DNA of 64,000 bases from Vibrio breoganii (lineage in GTDB: Bacteria; Pseudomonadota; Gammaproteobacteria; Enterobacterales; Vibrionaceae): the NCBI RefSeq assembly GCF_001677275.1, contig NZ_CP016178.1, forward strand, positions 682,001 to 746,000, given 5' to 3'. The translations under genes and the position numbers were made by a program. Shown here piece by piece: positions 18,283-28,172 of this stretch. Under the pieces are notes generated by a model that was not told where the DNA came from, searched no databases, and was given only the letters and a program-made list of their open reading frames with translations. Each line of letters starts with the position of its first letter. Positions within the stretch are counted from its first letter, which is position 1.

Positions 18283-18462
18283 GCTCAGGCTAGCTAGTCT
18301 GATGAGTGCCCTGTAAGACAATGATGTGTTGTTTTCTTACAGATATTGATGATATTTTTTCCGAATTGGTGGCGCAGGTAAAAGCGGTTAGCTTTTATTG
18401 GTGGGCCAAGGAAGACTTTTTAATTTTGTTTTTTATTTTTGTGCCAATAGTAGGGAATAGCT

Positions 18463-20001
18463 ATGCAAATTGGTGTGCCTAGAGAAAGCCTCGCGGGTGA
18501 AACACGCGTAGCTGCAACGCCTAAAACGGTAGAGCAGCTTATAAAACTGGGATTTGACGTCTCAATAGAAGGGGAAGCCGGGGCGTTAGCCAGCTTCGAC
18601 AATCCAGCGTTTGAAAGTGCGGGAGCAACAATTGTTGATCACGCTACTGTTTGGAACGCGGACTTAATTCTGAAAGTAAACGCACCTTCTGATGAAGAGA
18701 TTGCGCTTCTCAAGGATGGTGCGAGCCTGGTTAGCTTTGTATGGCCAGCGCAAAACCCTGAATTGATGGAAAAACTTTCGAGCAAGAACATCAACGTGAT
18801 GGCGATGGATGCGGTACCTCGTATTTCTCGTGCTCAAGCGTTGGATGCATTGAGCTCAATGGCGAACATCGCAGGTTACCGTGCTGTGGTTGAAGCTGCC
18901 CACGAATTTGGTCGTTTCTTCACAGGTCAAATTACCGCTGCGGGTAAAGTTCCGCCAGCTAAAGTCTTGGTTGCGGGTGCAGGTGTTGCAGGTCTTGCTG
19001 CCATCGGTGCTGCAGGAAGCCTTGGCGCTATCGTTCGTTCATTTGACGTTCGTCCTGAAGTAAAAGAGCAAGTTGAATCTATGGGTGCTGAGTTCTTGGA
19101 AGTGGATTTCCAAGAAGATACTGGCGCTGGTGACGGCTATGCAAAAGAAATGTCAGACGACTTCAACAAGAAAGCGGAAGAGCTTTACGCTGAGCAAGCG
19201 AAAGACGTTGATATCATCATCACAACAGCACTTATCCCAGGTCGTCCAGCACCTAAGCTAATTACTAAAGAAATGGTAGATAGCATGAAGTCGGGTAGTG
19301 TGATTGTTGACCTTGCAGCTGCTAACGGCGGTAACTGTGCTTACACTGAAGCAGACAAGGTCATTACGACGGCAAATGGCGTTAAAGTCATTGGTTATAC
19401 CGATATGGTAGGTCGCCTACCGACCCAGTCTTCTCAACTTTACGGTACTAACATTGTCAACCTGCTGAAACTGCTTTGCAAAGAGAAAGATGGCAACATC
19501 GATATCGACTTTGAAGATGTAGTGCTTCGTGGTGTAACGGTAGTGAAAGAAGGTGAAGTGACTTGGCCTGCGCCACCAATTCAGGTGTCTGCACAGCCAC
19601 AGGCTGCACCTAAAGCCGCTCCAGTAAAACCTGAGCCTAAGAAAGATGAGCCAGTCTCTCCAATCAAAAAGCTTGCAGGTCTTGCCATTGGTCTTGGCGC
19701 ATTTGCATGGGTTGCTTCAGTAGCACCTGCTGCATTCCTCGCTCACTTCACTGTATTCGTACTGGCTTGTATCGTAGGTTACTACGTAGTTTGGAACGTA
19801 ACGCACGCTTTGCATACCCCACTTATGTCGGTGACTAATGCCATTTCGGGCATCATCATTGTGGGTGCATTGCTACAAATAGGACAAGGTAACGGTGTTG
19901 TCACCTTCCTTGCATTTATTGCCGTGTTAATTGCTAGCATCAACATCTTCGGTGGCTTTACGGTCACGAAGCGCATGCTAGAAATGTTCCGTAAAGACTA
20001 A
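18463..20001 (+). CDS. pntA: NAD(P) transhydrogenase subunit alpha
   Basis: A 512-aa subunit of the proton-translocating transhydrogenase, which uses the proton gradient to make NADPH from NADH. The NAD-binding domain I fills about 380 residues ([17 protein letters not shown] at the start, [20 protein letters not shown] as the nucleotide loop). A Pro/Ala/Lys-rich linker follows, then about four membrane segments. It is 10 bp from pntB and complete. Confidence 0.97.
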   Translation: MQIGVPRESLAGETRVAATPKTVEQLIKLGFDVSIEGEAGALASFDNPAFESAGATIVDHATVWNADLILKVNAPSDEEIALLKDGASLVSFVWPAQNPELMEKLSSKNINVMAMDAVPRISRAQALDALSSMANIAGYRAVVEAAHEFGRFFTGQITAAGKVPPAKVLVAGAGVAGLAAIGAAGSLGAIVRSFDVRPEVKEQVESMGAEFLEVDFQEDTGAGDGYAKEMSDDFNKKAEELYAEQAKDVDIIITTALIPGRPAPKLITKEMVDSMKSGSVIVDLAAANGGNCAYTEADKVITTANGVKVIGYTDMVGRLPTQSSQLYGTNIVNLLKLLCKEKDGNIDIDFEDVVLRGVTVVKEGEVTWPAPPIQVSAQPQAAPKAAPVKPEPKKDEPVSPIKKLAGLAIGLGAFAWVASVAPAAFLAHFTVFVLACIVGYYVVWNVTHALHTPLMSVTNAISGIIIVGALLQIGQGNGVVTFLAFIAVLIASINIFGGFTVTKRMLEMFRKD

Positions 20002-20011
20002 GGAGTAAACT

Positions 20012-21391
20012 ATGTCTGCAGGATTAGTTCAAGCCGCATATATTATTGCTGCTGTGTTCTTTATTATGAGCTTGGCGGGTCTTTCTAAACAAGAAACGGC
20101 TCGTTCAGGTAACTATTACGGTATTGCAGGTATGGCTATCGCCTTGCTTGCGACTATCTTTGGCCCACATTCAAGCGGTATTGCTTGGATTCTATTGGCT
20201 ATGGTTGTTGGTGGCGGTATTGGTATTCATTATGCCAAGAAAGTTGAAATGACCGAAATGCCAGAGTTGGTTGCAATCCTACACAGTTTTGTAGGTATGG
20301 CAGCAGTACTAGTAGGTTACAACAGCCTATTAGATGCACCAGAAGCAGCAACTCATGCTGAGCACGTGATTCACCTTGTTGAAGTTTACCTTGGCGTATT
20401 CATTGGTGCAGTAACCTTTACCGGTTCTATAGTAGCCTTTGGTAAATTGCGTGGCATCATTTCTTCGTCTCCATTGAACCTTCCGCACAAGCACAAGCTA
20501 AACCTTGCGGCTATCGTGGTTTCAGCACTATTGTTGAAATGGTACCTAGGTGGCGATGGCGCTCTATTCCCATTGTTCCTAATGACTCTGATAGCGTTCG
20601 CGTTTGGTTACCATTTGGTGGCTTCAATCGGCGGTGCGGATATGCCAGTAGTGGTTTCAATGCTTAACTCATACTCTGGTTGGGCAGCAGCTGCGGCAGG
20701 TTTCATGCTAGCGAACGATCTTCTGATCGTGACCGGTGCACTAGTAGGTTCGTCAGGTGCAATCCTGTCTTACATTATGTGTAAGGCAATGAACCGCTCG
20801 TTTATCAGTGTTATCGCAGGTGGCTTTGGTCAAGAAGTCGCAGTATCTACGGGTGATGAAGAGCAGGGTGAGCATCGCGAATCAACCGCTGAAGAAGTGG
20901 CTGAAATGCTGAAGAACTCTAAGTCAGTGATCATCACTCCAGGATACGGCATGGCAGTAGCACAAGCTCAGTACCCAGTGCATGAGATTACAGATAAGCT
21001 TCGTGCTCAAGGTATTGAAGTGCGCTTTGGTATTCACCCAGTAGCGGGTCGTCTACCTGGTCACATGAACGTACTACTAGCAGAAGCGAAAGTACCTTAT
21101 GACATCGTATTGGAAATGGACGAAATCAACGATGATTTCACTGAGACTGATACTGTTCTTGTTATCGGTGCGAACGATACGGTTAACCCGGCTGCACTTG
21201 AAGATCCAACAAGCCCCATTGCTGGCATGCCAGTACTTGAGGTTTGGAACGCACAAAACGTCGTTGTGTTTAAGCGATCAATGAATACCGGTTACGCTGG
21301 CGTTCAAAACCCGCTTTTCTTTAAAGAGAACTCATCAATGCTATTTGGTGATGCTAAAGACTCTTGCTTGAAGATCATTGAGCATCTTTAA
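20012..21391 (+). CDS. pntB: NAD(P) transhydrogenase subunit beta
   Basis: A 459-aa subunit with about eight to nine membrane segments in the first 270 residues and the NADP-binding domain III at the end ([46 protein letters not shown]). It completes the PntAB complex and is followed by a strong terminator. Nothing unusual is seen. Confidence 0.97.
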   Translation: MSAGLVQAAYIIAAVFFIMSLAGLSKQETARSGNYYGIAGMAIALLATIFGPHSSGIAWILLAMVVGGGIGIHYAKKVEMTEMPELVAILHSFVGMAAVLVGYNSLLDAPEAATHAEHVIHLVEVYLGVFIGAVTFTGSIVAFGKLRGIISSSPLNLPHKHKLNLAAIVVSALLLKWYLGGDGALFPLFLMTLIAFAFGYHLVASIGGADMPVVVSMLNSYSGWAAAAAGFMLANDLLIVTGALVGSSGAILSYIMCKAMNRSFISVIAGGFGQEVAVSTGDEEQGEHRESTAEEVAEMLKNSKSVIITPGYGMAVAQAQYPVHEITDKLRAQGIEVRFGIHPVAGRLPGHMNVLLAEAKVPYDIVLEMDEINDDFTETDTVLVIGANDTVNPAALEDPTSPIAGMPVLEVWNAQNVVVFKRSMNTGYAGVQNPLFFKENSSMLFGDAKDSCLKIIEHL

Positions 21392-21407
21392 GGCTGTTAG
21401 TTAGCGT

Positions 21408-21433
21408 AAAAGGGAGCTTCGGCTCCCTTTTTT
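21408..21433 (+). terminator. Terminator of pntAB
   Basis: AAAAGGGAGC and GCTCCCTTTT form a 10-bp stem closed by a TTCG tetraloop, with further T after it. Confidence 0.9.
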
Positions 21434-21539
21434 ATTTGTGTACTTTCCTACAGGAGAGTGTCATTTCATTGTCAATAATGGCGTACGGTTTGGAATGCCG
21501 GACTGTTTACGCGTATAGTTAGCAAATTCAAGTTAAAAC

Positions 21540-22994
21540 ATGTTGTACTCTTTGAGAACTTTACTCCTATTCATAAGCTTAGTGACTGTTAGCCCAATGC
21601 TAGCAGCGAAAACACTACCCCAAAGGTTAGATACTTTGGTGAGCTTATTTGTGTTTGAAGATGCGAAAGATGCGTATGACATGCAAGTGATTCAAGCCGA
21701 TTTTCCAACGGCGTTAATTAACCCAAATTCCATGCTGCCACAGACCAGTAAATATCCGTTAAAAGATATTCAGTTGCTGTATAGACTAGAGCAAACCTGT
21801 AAAGGCAAGCTACCACTTAGCCCAACGGTTACCGAACCCTTAGTGTTTACAAGGGCAATGTGTCGAGGCACCAAACTACCTCTAAAATGGTTTGCGCGTT
21901 CAAATCATATTCATCCGGGCGGCGGCACCTATGCGGCTCGGTACGTGAAAGCCCATCCAGACCGTTTTGATGAACTCCAGCAGTACATGCACATCAATGA
22001 GAGACAATTGGCAGAGCCTGACAGTCTGCTAGGCAGGTTGCAACTGATGCACAGTGACTCGATCTCTGCCTTGCTGTCAGGCGCACCTATGATGTTACAA
22101 GGTAACGAATTTTGGCTTAGAAAGGGCGACAGTTACTTTGTGTTTGACATGGAAACACTAGAGCATAATGCCAAAGAGGCTGAGTTAAGCTTCAACCTGG
22201 TATCGCAAGTGAATGAATGTTTCTTTGAGCGTGGCAATATTTGTTGGCAGCAACACGACAACAGTCACCTAATAAAGAATCTTCTTTATGCCTTAGTCCT
22301 TTTGAACTTGGCCTTGATTATTGGCTGGTCTGTTTATCGCTGGAACAGTAAGCGAGAAGAGATGCGCAGTCGTATGCTCATTCTTCAGATACTCACCCAT
22401 GAATTACGCACTCCTATCGCAAGTTTGTCTATGACAGTTGAGGGATTCAGGAGAGAATTCGAGCACTTACCCGAAACGGTTTATGATGAATTTAGGCGTT
22501 TATGTGAAGATTCGAGACGTCTTCGACAACTTGCTGAGGCCAGCAAAGATTATCTGCAATCAGATAACCGGGCTTTAGCGACCGAACATCTGCCATCAAT
22601 GCAAGAGTGGCTCGATTATAAAGTTGAAAACTATTCAGGGGATGTCTCTCTGAATATTGAAAAAGATATTGAGGTGCGGGTCAACATCTATTGGCTTGGA
22701 ACCTGTATTGATAATTTGGTCAATAATGCAATTAAGTATGGTGTGGGCAAGGTTGAACTTTGTGTGCATCGAAACGACAACACGCTCATCATTGAAGTGC
22801 AAGACGAAGGCAATCTGAGTGCAAAAGATTGGAAGCAATTGAGAAAGCCGTTTGTAAGTGAAGCGGGTCTTGGACTTGGGCTGACTATTGTTGAATCAAT
22901 GGTGGGACGAATGGGGGGAAGCATGAAACTTGTTGGTCCCCCAACTAAATTTGTAATGGAGATCCCTTGTGGAACAGACACTGCTACTCGTTGA
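21540..22994 (+). CDS. vxrA: Sensor histidine kinase, VxrA-type
   Basis: A 484-aa membrane kinase: signal/TM1 at residues 5-22, a periplasmic sensor of about 230 residues of the DUF3404 type, TM2 (LLYALVLLNLALIIGWSVY), HisKA with the phospho-His in LTHELRTPIASL, and HATPase with NNAIKYGVG and GLGLGLTIVESM. In V. cholerae VxrAB (also WigKR) controls cell-wall stress responses, type VI secretion and biofilm. Context supports this: the response regulator overlaps it and is followed by a DUF2861 gene and a UPF0181 gene as in the vxr operon. No T6SS gene is in the window. Confidence 0.85.
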   Translation: MLYSLRTLLLFISLVTVSPMLAAKTLPQRLDTLVSLFVFEDAKDAYDMQVIQADFPTALINPNSMLPQTSKYPLKDIQLLYRLEQTCKGKLPLSPTVTEPLVFTRAMCRGTKLPLKWFARSNHIHPGGGTYAARYVKAHPDRFDELQQYMHINERQLAEPDSLLGRLQLMHSDSISALLSGAPMMLQGNEFWLRKGDSYFVFDMETLEHNAKEAELSFNLVSQVNECFFERGNICWQQHDNSHLIKNLLYALVLLNLALIIGWSVYRWNSKREEMRSRMLILQILTHELRTPIASLSMTVEGFRREFEHLPETVYDEFRRLCEDSRRLRQLAEASKDYLQSDNRALATEHLPSMQEWLDYKVENYSGDVSLNIEKDIEVRVNIYWLGTCIDNLVNNAIKYGVGKVELCVHRNDNTLIIEVQDEGNLSAKDWKQLRKPFVSEAGLGLGLTIVESMVGRMGGSMKLVGPPTKFVMEIPCGTDTATR

Positions 22995-23631
22995 AGATGA
23001 TAAAAACTTGGCAGATGGCTTATTAGTGAGCCTTGAACAAGCAGGCTACACCTGTTTACACTCTGAAACTATCGCGGACACAGCAGCACTGTGGGAAAAA
23101 GCGGACCTAGTTATTCTTGATAGACAACTGCCTGATGGCGATTCAATTTCCAAGCTCGCAGAGTGGAAAGAAATGAAATCTGTGCCGGTTATCCTTTTAA
23201 CTGCATTAGTAACGGTTAAGGATAAAGTGTCAGGTCTGGATGCTGGTGCTGATGACTATCTCACTAAGCCCTTTGCTGAAGCTGAACTGTTTGCGCGTAT
23301 TCGCGCTAACCTAAGAAGCCCTGGTAGTGAGTCGGGAACCGATGATTCTAAAGTCATTACCGACAGCCTAATCATCGATAAGGCCACACGCGAAGTCGAT
23401 TACAATGGCGCTAGCATTTCACTGACGCGCACAGAGTTTGATCTGCTAATGTTCTTGGCAAGTAATCTAGGCCGGGTATTTACTCGTGATGAATTACTTG
23501 ATCACGTTTGGGGCTACAATCACTTTCCAACGACGCGTACCGTTGACACTCATGTGCTTCAGCTTCGTCAAAAATTGCCAGGTATTGATATCGAGACATT
23601 GCGTGGCGTTGGTTACAAGATGAAAAGCTAA
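22969..23631 (+). CDS. vxrB: Response regulator, OmpR family, VxrB-type
   Basis: A 220-aa regulator: receiver domain with LVEDD near the N-terminus, phospho-acceptor Asp in LVILDRQLPDG, the Thr in ILLTAL and the Lys in DYLTKPF, then an OmpR winged helix ending VDTHVLQLRQKLPG and LRGVGYKM. The GTG start lies 26 bp inside the kinase gene, so the two are translationally coupled; GGAG precedes it. All phosphorylation residues are intact. Confidence 0.88.
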   Translation: MEQTLLLVEDDKNLADGLLVSLEQAGYTCLHSETIADTAALWEKADLVILDRQLPDGDSISKLAEWKEMKSVPVILLTALVTVKDKVSGLDAGADDYLTKPFAEAELFARIRANLRSPGSESGTDDSKVITDSLIIDKATREVDYNGASISLTRTEFDLLMFLASNLGRVFTRDELLDHVWGYNHFPTTRTVDTHVLQLRQKLPGIDIETLRGVGYKMKS

Positions 23632-24512
23632 TGAAACCGCTGTTAACCGCGTTGTTACTTTTACCTGCAGTAGTTCCAATGGCTACCAATGCGCAATGGT
23701 TTGAAGAAAACAACGCTGTCACACGAATGCATAAGAAGCTACTCGAAGATGATTTGAGTGGCATGTTCGATCTCATGGTACAGGTATGGCAACAGGAATC
23801 TACGGATAACCTTGAACCACATCTAGAGTCGCTGCTTAAGCAGGCGACCGAAAAGGATTGTGGTAAAAGCCTGATCTCTGAAGGTTTGCCTACTTGGCTA
23901 GACTCTATCACCATTGAAAAGGTATCGGTGCAGCGTCCCGGACGTTTGTCTCATAAATTGAGACTGCAAATCATCTCTGAAGAGTCACTCTCTCAGGTGA
24001 GGTTAACCTTGTGGCCTGACACTAGTATCTCTAAAGAGGTTGTAGACCAAGATGCGTTTGAAACTATTACTGACGAAAAGCGCACCTTGCAGCAAACAGA
24101 AGCGACTTACAGTTTAAATAAACAACTTAAGTCTGGTTTGTATCAGTTGTCTATCGAAGATAAAGCCCAGAATAAATGGTCACATTGGATTGTTATTACG
24201 GAAGCCGACCCTGTGCATGTCGTACGTTGGGACTCGCAAGACAGTTGGGTGGTAGACAAGAAGCGTTTACTCAATCGCTACTGTCCGTTACCAGTGCAAG
24301 AGGTGACTGTGTATGATTATAAAGATGGCCAGTATTCTTCAGTATGGAATAAGTCGTATGAGTCTAACTATCCTGTTAAACTGCCTCGCAACGCTGTAGA
24401 GCCTGAGCGATATGTTGTGAGCGTATCTATGACGCAGTCACAATGGCAAGGGCCGATACTGTTTAAAGATAAACGAACCATCAGTAAGACTATCGACTAC
24501 ACAGAAGAGTAG
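23631..24512 (+). CDS. DUF2861-family exported protein, VxrC-position gene
   Basis: A 293-aa protein with a signal peptide ([18 protein letters not shown]). Its ATG shares one base with the vxrB stop (TAATG), so it is part of the same operon. It has no catalytic motif I recognise; two cysteines lie far apart (in KDCGKS and NRYCPLP) and might form a disulfide. Proteins of this kind follow the vxrAB genes in Vibrio and probably act in the periplasm with the sensor domain, which is inference from context. Confidence 0.7.
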   Translation: MKPLLTALLLLPAVVPMATNAQWFEENNAVTRMHKKLLEDDLSGMFDLMVQVWQQESTDNLEPHLESLLKQATEKDCGKSLISEGLPTWLDSITIEKVSVQRPGRLSHKLRLQIISEESLSQVRLTLWPDTSISKEVVDQDAFETITDEKRTLQQTEATYSLNKQLKSGLYQLSIEDKAQNKWSHWIVITEADPVHVVRWDSQDSWVVDKKRLLNRYCPLPVQEVTVYDYKDGQYSSVWNKSYESNYPVKLPRNAVEPERYVVSVSMTQSQWQGPILFKDKRTISKTIDYTEE

Positions 24513-24534
24513 GGTAGAGCAATTCGGAGTATTT

Positions 24535-24690
24535 ATGTTAGATGATTTACCACCACTAAGTCATGAAGAACAGCAGAAAGCTGTTGAACGTATTCAAGAG
24601 TTAATGGCAAGTGGAATGAGTACAGCACAAGCAATTAAGCAAGTAGCTGAAGACATTCGAGCTGAGTTTAAAAAGGACCAAGAGCAGTAA
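24535..24690 (+). CDS. UPF0181 (YoaH-like) small protein
   Basis: A 51-aa soluble peptide, [13 protein letters not shown] at its start, with [18 protein letters not shown] in the middle, which matches the UPF0181/YoaH family. CGGAG lies five bases before the ATG. It ends the vxr-like operon, 22 bp after the DUF2861 gene, and its stop codon lies in the loop of the terminator. Function unknown. Confidence 0.85.
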   Translation: MLDDLPPLSHEEQQKAVERIQELMASGMSTAQAIKQVAEDIRAEFKKDQEQ

Positions 24691-24704
24691 TGCTCTTGGT
24701 TTTT
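24678..24704 (+). terminator. Terminator overlapping the UPF0181 stop codon
   Basis: CCAAGAGCA and TGCTCTTGG form a 9-bp stem with loop GTAA, followed by five T. The TAA stop codon is in the loop, so ribosomes reaching the stop would cover the hairpin. Confidence 0.85.
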
Positions 24705-25254
24705 CCTATGCACCTTTAGTGCACTATAACTAAATATCTTTCTTAATATTATCTACAAATACTCACCCCAAAACTTCAAATTAAACAGTATTCTTTATGG
24801 GCTAATAGTTTGCGTTTACTGCTATAAATTTATATATAACAGTCACTTAGATAGTCACTCGGCGCTAAATGGTGTGCTATATGTAAGTCACTTACAAAAA
24901 TGAGAATATACCCAGCATATTCTTCTGTGCACATTTTAAACGTTACATGAGTTTGTACTTACTATGGCTTTGGCTACTATTAATACAGGTTATGAATTGG
25001 ACAGTTCGGCTTTGATAGCCAATATTCATTAACATCGATTGGCTATGATGTGGCGTTCAGCAACAGCGAGCCTTAAAACGCATGAACTACGAGTCCTTCA
25101 GAGTCTGCGCCTGTTCTGTCTATTGAATTCTTTAAAATTACACTGTAACAAAACTCTTTAATTGCTAAGCTTCCACAAAAGTTGTTGTGCTTTAATCAGA
25201 GGGAAAATGGTGTAATGATGGTGAGATAGCAGAAAGTCATGACTGGAGTATTTG
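24705..25254. other. 550-bp intergenic region without a supported gene
   Basis: AT-rich, no convincing reading frame. A 9-bp hairpin (ATAGCCAAT 25015-25023, ATTGGCTAT 25038-25046) and a 22-codon frame from 24964 without a ribosome-binding site are the only structures seen. It may hold the promoter of the disrupted VOC gene. Confidence 0.5.
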
Positions 25255-25930
25255 ATGTCGCTAAGAGTTGTACCTGAGCTTTACTGTCAAAACATAGAGG
25301 TTAACAAGAAGTTCTTCGTTGAGGTGTTAAATTTCTCCGTTAAGTACCAGCGATTGGACGAACAGTTTTTGTATCTAACCAAAGATGGCGTCGACTTGAT
25401 GCTGGAAGGCATTGATGGGAAAAGTTGCAAATGGCTAGGGTCTGTTGACCTTTTGCGATTAAATTTTGCTCGACCAGAAGTCATTTAATCAAGGCGAGGG
25501 AATTGCCGCCTAGTCATCTAAGCAAAAGTCGCTCAACGATGAGTAAATGGGTTCTGGTCGAGCCCTTCGGGTAGCGCTTTGTTGGGCATTTCTACCGCGT
25601 TAGTCACTTTTCATGTGGAACCACCACACCTAAAAGCGACTGCCTTGTATTAATACCCAACAAATCGCTACAAAAATAACCTCAAAAGATCAACAGACCC
25701 TAGTAGCAGCCGCTGAATTTCCATTTGGCCGAGGAGTGAATTTTCAGTGGGATGTGAAGGATATAGATTCGCTATATTGGCACGTATCTAAGGTTGCAAA
25801 AGATGCTATATACCTAGATCTAGAAACGAAGTCAGATCTCTGTGGTGACCATAACGCAGTGCAGAAGCAATTTATCGTCCAGACACCTGACGGTTATCTG
25901 TTTAGGTTTTGCGAAGACGTGGTAGATTAA
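25255..25930 (+). pseudogene. VOC (glyoxalase/bleomycin-resistance-like) gene split by a 263-bp element
   Basis: Residues 1-61 (MSLRVVPELYCQNIEVNKKF at the start) are read from 25255 to 25437; the inserted element then runs to 25700. The frame resumes as VAAAEFPFGRGVNFQWDVKD and ends DGYLFRFCEDVVD at 25930. Deleting the element and one of the two flanking TA copies joins codon CTA to GTA and restores one continuous frame of about 136 residues, the normal size for a single-domain VOC protein. The insertion therefore looks recent, since both halves are otherwise intact. As it stands the product stops soon after entering the element. Original substrate unknown. Confidence 0.85.
25438..25700 (+). 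mobile_element. 263-bp MITE-like element, copy 1
   Basis: It begins GGGTCTGTTGACCTTTT and ends with its near-perfect reverse complement (one mismatch in the inner part), flanked on both sides by TA, the probable target duplication. It carries no transposase frame. It contains several internal inverted segments. A second copy of the same length in inverted orientation lies at 63143-63405, differing at about four positions by eye. It would have been mobilised by a transposase not in this window. Confidence 0.9.
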
Positions 25931-26414
25931 ATTCTTAAGGTATTGCATCACGGAAACTCGCCAGATTTTACCTACGAGATGCATAAGGTCAATCTGTCGC
26001 TGTTTTTTTGCATAACAACACGCAAGAACGGGTGTCAGCTAGTAATAATGAGCCAGTACAGCACTATGTTAACGGATTACATTAAAGTGCGCATAATCAA
26101 TGTTATGTTAAATGGCGTTTATAAATACCCAGCCACCTAATACAACTTCTCTCTTCCATGTCTGTTGTTAAGATTGGTCTCACATGAACTTCATTACGCC
26201 TATGTCTAAATACAAATCCGATCAGGAAAAATCTCATATAGTTCAATCCCCTCGCTTTATATTGGTCCATTTCTATTAGCCTAATGGTCAAATACCATTA
26301 AAGCCAAGTCCGCTAGTTAGACTCGGCTCAGTGAGTAATGGTTCGCTGGTTCTAGAAAGTGAGCGAATCCTAGCACGAATTACTTGTCCTAAAATAAATC
26401 ACCTCTGAGATGAT
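25931..26414. other. 484-bp intergenic region without a supported gene
   Basis: AT-rich and without a convincing reading frame or RNA. A weak hairpin (TAAATCA / TGATTTA, 26395-26417) overlaps the stop codon of the minus-strand hydrolase gene and may terminate it. Confidence 0.5.
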
Positions 26415-27005
26415 TTACATATGACGTTTCATAAATTCCACCATGGCGTCGACTGCATTATCGATATTGCCTTCAAGTGTAGCGTCCGATCTTTTTGGTG
26501 GTTTAAAACTATGATCTCCATCCAGAAGATATACTACCTTGATGCTGTCAGATAATGGATAGCCCTCCACTTCATCTCTCTTGCCAAAGGTGTCCTTTTC
26601 ACCTTGCACAACTAGCAACGGTTTTTTCAGTTCGAGTAAGTGCTCCGTGCGCAACTTTTCTGGTTTTCCAGGGGGATGAAATGGATAGCCGAGGCACATA
26701 CAGCCTTGCGCCTTAGTTTGCTCCACTATCATTGAAGCAACCCGTCCCCCCATGGACTTTCCACCAATAAACAATGGCATAGAGCTATCTATGAGGCTTA
26801 CCTTTGTTAAGAAGGCTTGCTCTAACTTGTCCATTTTATCTGGTGGGCGGCGCTTACCAAGCTCCTTCGCCTTTTGCATATAAGGAAAATCAAATAAATG
26901 TACCGACACACCATGCTGCGTTAACTTTTCGGTCATCGTCTGCATAAATTCACTCTCCATACCGGCACCAGCGCCATGTGCGAAGATAAAATTAGCCCAA
27001 GTCAT
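26415..27005 (-). CDS. Alpha/beta-hydrolase-fold protein (KANL3/Tex30-like)
   Basis: A 196-aa cytoplasmic alpha/beta hydrolase. It starts MTWANFIFAHGAGAGMESEF with the HGAGAG oxyanion-type loop, has the nucleophile elbow GGKSMGGR with Ser, the later acid region VQGEKDTFGKRDEV, and the catalytic His in LDGDHSFKPPKRS. This pattern fits the small dienelactone-hydrolase-like family of unknown substrate. It is monocistronic on the minus strand. Confidence 0.8.
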   Translation of the reverse strand: MTWANFIFAHGAGAGMESEFMQTMTEKLTQHGVSVHLFDFPYMQKAKELGKRRPPDKMDKLEQAFLTKVSLIDSSMPLFIGGKSMGGRVASMIVEQTKAQGCMCLGYPFHPPGKPEKLRTEHLLELKKPLLVVQGEKDTFGKRDEVEGYPLSDSIKVVYLLDGDHSFKPPKRSDATLEGNIDNAVDAMVEFMKRHM

Positions 27006-27247
27006 ACTTTCCCTTACTATTGTTTTTAGCCATACCAGTTATTAACTGTCATGATCCTTACATCAAATAACTGCGCTCTTAGAGCTCATCCTCCCACAGT
27101 ACTTTGATAAATCCAATCGCTTTACATTGTCATGTGTGTTCGACAAACCCTTTAGTTGAGAGGCTAGTTTTGTCAGCCACTACATTTCTATCCAACTGTT
27201 TTTGATGCGGTCACGTTACAACTATCAAAGAGCACTAGGGCCTAATC

Positions 27248-27279
27248 TCAAAAGGGTACTGTATTTAAATACAGTACCC
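27248..27279 (-). terminator. Terminator of the pirin gene
   Basis: A 26-bp perfect palindrome at 27254-27279 (half GGGTACTGTATTT) followed on the minus strand by a TTTT tract, just downstream of the pirin stop codon. Confidence 0.8.
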
Positions 27280-27303
27280 CTAGTTTTAGTTACCTGAGCT
27301 CAT

Positions 27304-27999
27304 TTAAGGCAGATCAAATATCAATGCCACGATTCTATCATCACTATGATTGGCTATTTTAATGTTAGATTCATCGCGCACCTTAATTCCATCACCCTCA
27401 GACACAATTAGGTCATTCGTTTCCATTGAGCCTTGTACTTGGTGCAAATACAGGCTCCGGCCTTGCTCTATATCTAACTCTAATTCGCTATTAGCTTCTA
27501 ATACCAATTGATGAAGACTCATATCTTGCTTAATCGCTAACGAATCGTCTTTTCCATCAGGTGATGCAATTGTCGTAATTCCAGGTTTTTTGCCAAAGTC
27601 TTTTTGTTGATAACCTGGCTTGCCGCCAATCTCATTAGGTTCGATCCAAATCTGCAAGAACTTCAAAGGCTCAGTACTCGAAGGATTGTATTCGCTGTGA
27701 TAAATGCCCTTACCTGCTGACATTAATTGAAACTCACCAGCCGGCAACTCTTGGACATTTCCCTCACTGTCTTTATGAGCAATAGTTCCTTTTAAAACAA
27801 AACTAATGATCTCCATATCCTTGTGGCCATGAGTATCAAAACCCGCTTCCGGATAGACAAGATCGTCATTGATAACCCGATGCGCAGAAAAGCCCATATG
27901 TTGTGGGTCGTAATAGTTAGCAAACGAAAATGTGTGTTTACTCTGCAGCCAGCCATGATCTGCGCTGCCTCTTTCATTCGAACGACGTAAAGTAATCAT
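27304..27999 (-). CDS. Pirin-family bicupin, YhaK-like
   Basis: A 231-aa cupin protein starting MITLRRSNERGSADHGWLQS. The N-terminal cupin carries HTFSFANYYDPQHMGF, FDTHGHKDMEIISFVLKG and GIYHSEYNPS, holding the metal-ligand His/Glu residues of pirins. GGAGAG just upstream supports ATG at 27999 rather than the earlier frame start. Pirins such as YhaK respond to oxidants or act on quercetin-like compounds. It is divergent from a YhaJ-like LysR gene, the same pairing as in E. coli, and probably under its control. Confidence 0.85.
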   Translation of the reverse strand: MITLRRSNERGSADHGWLQSKHTFSFANYYDPQHMGFSAHRVINDDLVYPEAGFDTHGHKDMEIISFVLKGTIAHKDSEGNVQELPAGEFQLMSAGKGIYHSEYNPSSTEPLKFLQIWIEPNEIGGKPGYQQKDFGKKPGITTIASPDGKDDSLAIKQDMSLHQLVLEANSELELDIEQGRSLYLHQVQGSMETNDLIVSEGDGIKVRDESNIKIANHSDDRIVALIFDLP

Positions 28000-28146
28000 A
28001 ATCTCTCCTCGTTTAAGGCTATTCTCAAAACTAATCTCAAATATTTTCAACTTACTATATTTAAGACCAATAACATTCTTGTCTGGTTTAATCTAAGTCT
28101 AGGTGTGCTAGGTTTATTAGAAAATCGGAAAGTTCTGATGTTTTAA

Positions 28147-28161
28147 TTCAATTATTTTGAA
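28147..28161. promoter_or_regulatory. LysR-type operator, site 1
   Basis: TTCAA-TTATT-TTGAA, a 15-bp T-N11-A inverted repeat in the pirin/LysR divergent region, immediately before the LysR start. The same half-sites recur before the azoreductase gene. Confidence 0.7.
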
Positions 28162-28172
28162 TGAAGGTGATT

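Noticed and set aside
24964..25032. 22-codon frame starting MALATINTGYELD
   Set aside because: No Shine-Dalgarno sequence and no recognisable family; likely chance.
25943..26140. 65-codon plus-strand frame after the VOC gene
   Set aside because: Low-complexity composition, no ribosome-binding site; not a credible protein.
24705..26414. Possible integron attC (VCR-like) sites around the disrupted VOC gene
   Set aside because: No paired RYYYAAC/GTTRRRY boxes with the right spacing, and no integrase.
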